Shown piece by piece: positions 47,856 to 49,526 of a stretch of DNA of 49,526 nucleotides (positions are counted from its first letter, which is position 1; every line of letters starts with the position of its first letter). The notes under the pieces are model-generated. The model did not search any database and was not told the origin of the DNA. It saw only the letters and a list, made by a program, of their open reading frames with translations. The DNA lies in the IMG/VR virus record IMGVR_UViG_3300035698_021806, positions 1-49,526 of that record. The stretch is one strand, 5' to 3'. The stretch comes from a virus. The position numbers were made by a program, and so were the translations under genes.

Positions 47856-49079
47856 GTGTTAAGTTGTTGTTATTTTACAAAAAGTGCCAAATTTACAATG
47901 ATGTATGATGACCAACATCAATGCGAATATGATTTCAAAGCTATTCCAAAACCTCCAGAGCCTAAATCTAAAGAACCATTTGAAGCGCCATATGATCTAA
48001 TATACGTTACTACACCTAGTGATTTGCAAGATATTCGAGATGTGTATAAACACCAAGGAGAAGATCCAAACACCATAAGAGTGGTTGATCCAGAAGCAGG
48101 ATCTTTTCCTAAAGATGTCGGTTTTAAAAAAGAAGGATTAGAAAATACATTACAACCTTTCATAAAAAAGGGGTCTTTTAAATTAGCCATTACCAACGCT
48201 ATGTCAAAAGCTATTGGCGATCATTTGGTTGGAATGAAAGCCTTATCAATTTATCATAAAGAATTACTTAAATATTTTACTTCCGATCAAATTTCCATTG
48301 ATCTTTTTCAACTTGATCCACTCAGGATAGAGATTATAACAAATCAATGGAAAGACATTTATAATGATGTTTGTAGGTTGCCAACTACTCTTGATAAATT
48401 ATTAAAATACGATGCAATTGTTGATTTTGGAGGAATGCTTCTTTACGACAATTTCAACGGACAACCAATGATTGATTTTTATTTAGATGGATTTTCTGTT
48501 GATAAAACAAAAATCTCTGATGAAGACAAGCGGATGAGGTGGATTCCCGATACCAAATCTTTTAGATTGGCAGACATTCTTTTAAATACGATAAAAAAAA
48601 GAACTAATGGGAAGCCAATTATTCTTTTTCACCCACAAGCCACTAGTCCAATTCGTTGTATGGATGATGATACTGCTTGTCGTCTTGTGAGCGAATTTAT
48701 CGAAGAAACAGATTGCTTTATTGTTTCCCTTAATCATTTGGATTTTAAACATAAACGCTTTTTGAATTTAAGTAAATATTCTGTTGCTATAAATGAATTC
48801 TCTGCCATTCTTTCTAAAATGGACGGAATTATTACAGTAGATACTTGCACATATCATATTGCAGATGCATTTAATATTCCAACAGTAGTTATTTGCACCT
48901 CAATCCCACCAGAATGGAGGTGCAAATATTATCCATTTTGCGAATCCATTATGCTTGAAGAAGAAAATGGACCAATATACGGGAAACACAAGGGAGAAAG
49001 TGTCAAAGAAATAGAGCATGTTAAGAGTCTTTGGGACAAATTACACGCAGTTGACATAGTAGAAAAGTTAAAACGATGA
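47856..49079 (+). CDS. glycosyltransferase family 9-like protein
   Basis: 407 residues. GTG start with AGGAGA in the preceding gene; it follows that stop without a gap. The C-terminal half has GKPIILFHPQATSPIRCMDD, IVSLNHLD and GIITVDTCTYHIADAFNIPT, the block (TxxxHxAxAxxxPTVV) of heptosyltransferase-like GT-B enzymes. The N-terminal half shows the expected AIGDHLVGMKAL. It probably adds a sugar to a surface glycan alongside the sulfotransferases. Confidence 0.8.
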   Translation: MLSCCYFTKSAKFTMMYDDQHQCEYDFKAIPKPPEPKSKEPFEAPYDLIYVTTPSDLQDIRDVYKHQGEDPNTIRVVDPEAGSFPKDVGFKKEGLENTLQPFIKKGSFKLAITNAMSKAIGDHLVGMKALSIYHKELLKYFTSDQISIDLFQLDPLRIEIITNQWKDIYNDVCRLPTTLDKLLKYDAIVDFGGMLLYDNFNGQPMIDFYLDGFSVDKTKISDEDKRMRWIPDTKSFRLADILLNTIKKRTNGKPIILFHPQATSPIRCMDDDTACRLVSEFIEETDCFIVSLNHLDFKHKRFLNLSKYSVAINEFSAILSKMDGIITVDTCTYHIADAFNIPTVVICTSIPPEWRCKYYPFCESIMLEEENGPIYGKHKGESVKEIEHVKSLWDKLHAVDIVEKLKR

Positions 49080-49127
49080 AACAACACATCTATATACTTT
49101 CAGTATAAATCCTGTAAGGAATTGTAA

Positions 49128-49526
49128 ATGTATTGGTTTTTTCTTTCATCACTATCTGATCTCGTCGGTTCTGGTGGCGCTGTCGCCGGAGGTTCTGCCA
49201 AACTTGTACAAAGTTCGGTAATTTCTGGTGGTATAGTTGTTAGTGGCACTGCCCATTCACAAGTTGTCTTTTTTGAAGATGATTCTAGTGGTGTAGTTGT
49301 TGGTGGTGTTGGAGATTCACAAGCTGTCTTTTTAACAACTGGATCAGGAGGTATTGCAGTTGGTGGCGTTGCTGCTCTTATTTTTGGAGATGAGGAAGTT
49401 GGTTCTGGTGGTGCTGTTGCTGGTGGAGTTAGTGATGTAAAAATGACTTTCTCTACAACTGGATCGAGCGGAATTGTTGCTGATGGCGTTGCTCAATCAC
49501 AAGCCGTCTTTTTAACAACTGGATCG
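49128..49526 (+). CDS. glycine-rich repeat protein, N-terminus only
   Basis: ATG with TAAGGA upstream; the frame is open to the edge (133 residues seen). After MYWFFLSSLSD it is made of ~22-residue repeats with a core like SGGAVAGGVA followed by a beta-strand (SQAVFLTTGS). This suggests a stacked beta structure such as a fibre or adhesin-like virion protein; a TATAAATC late-promoter-like box occurs at about 49103. Confidence 0.75.
   Translation, partial: MYWFFLSSLSDLVGSGGAVAGGSAKLVQSSVISGGIVVSGTAHSQVVFFEDDSSGVVVGGVGDSQAVFLTTGSGGIAVGGVAALIFGDEEVGSGGAVAGGVSDVKMTFSTTGSSGIVADGVAQSQAVFLTTGS

Noticed and set aside
1-49526. CRISPR array
   Set aside because: No set of regularly spaced short repeats is present; the only multi-copy elements are terminator hairpins, gene repeats and the 45-bp tRNA fragment.
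1-49526. Stop-codon reassignment
   Set aside because: TAA, TAG and TGA all end well-supported genes, and none of the tRNAs has a suppressor anticodon.

Overview
This window is an AT-rich, gene-dense stretch of a large tailed-phage genome with a T4-like (myovirus) replication and recombination toolkit. Supporting genes are a RecA/UvsX recombinase, a gp32-type ssDNA-binding protein, a DnaB/gp41-type helicase, a compact family A DNA polymerase, a UvsW-like helicase, an RNA ligase, two D12-class DNA adenine methylases, gp23-type capsid paralogs, a long tail-fibre protein, tRNA genes and a group I intron. The host cannot be named from the sequence. Coordinates of several starts were moved to internal codons supported by ribosome binding sites or ATGA-type overlaps.

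Layout. 1-16.6 kb (minus strand): replication/recombination block: ParB-like protein, recombinase, SSB, small proteins, a SAM methyltransferase, a structured-RNA candidate, Dam 1, a UvsY-like candidate, replicative helicase, a sigma-like candidate, Pol A, and an HNH/SF2-helicase fusion. 16.6-19.1 kb: a second structured-RNA candidate, a zinc-ribbon homing endonuclease overlapping Dam 2. 19.1-24.6 kb: tagged protein, truncated capsid paralog, tail fibre, nuclease-like protein. 24.6-32.3 kb: accessory enzymes on both strands (ADP-ribosyltransferase-like, RNA ligase, GNAT, P-loop kinase, FeoA-like, UvsW, Nudix). 32.3-36.3 kb: membrane proteins, then five tandem proteins with a ubiquitin-E2-like Asn-x7-Cys motif, ending in a 2H phosphoesterase. 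36.3-38.2 kb: two nucleotide-sugar enzymes. 38.3-40.3 kb: a promoter, a serine-rich leader peptide, a terminator, four small genes, tRNA-Phe and four tRNA-Ser. 40.3-44.6 kb: small cassettes separated by near-identical terminator hairpins, holding a second capsid paralog, a terminase fragment and three secretion-signal ORFs. 44.6-49.5 kb: AP2 protein, a structural gene split by a group I intron, two sulfotransferases, a family 9 glycosyltransferase, and the start of a glycine-rich repeat protein.

Three systems stand out. (1) A putative attenuator at 38354-38546: a 24-codon leader with nine Ser and two Phe codons in front of an intrinsic terminator, upstream of an operon that encodes exactly tRNA-Phe and four tRNA-Ser (anticodons GCT, TGA, GGA, CGA, together reading all six Ser codons). 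(2) About nine otherwise unrelated proteins (ADP-ribosyltransferase-like, GNAT, kinase, Nudix, LMW phosphatase, others) share an N-terminal tag of the form M-x(1-4)-F-x2-[WFY]-[LI]-E, closely resembling the T4 internal-protein capsid-targeting peptide; I infer they are packaged and injected with the DNA. (3) The tandem E2-like family next to a 2H phosphoesterase, plausibly an anti-defence locus. All functional statements are from sequence reading only.
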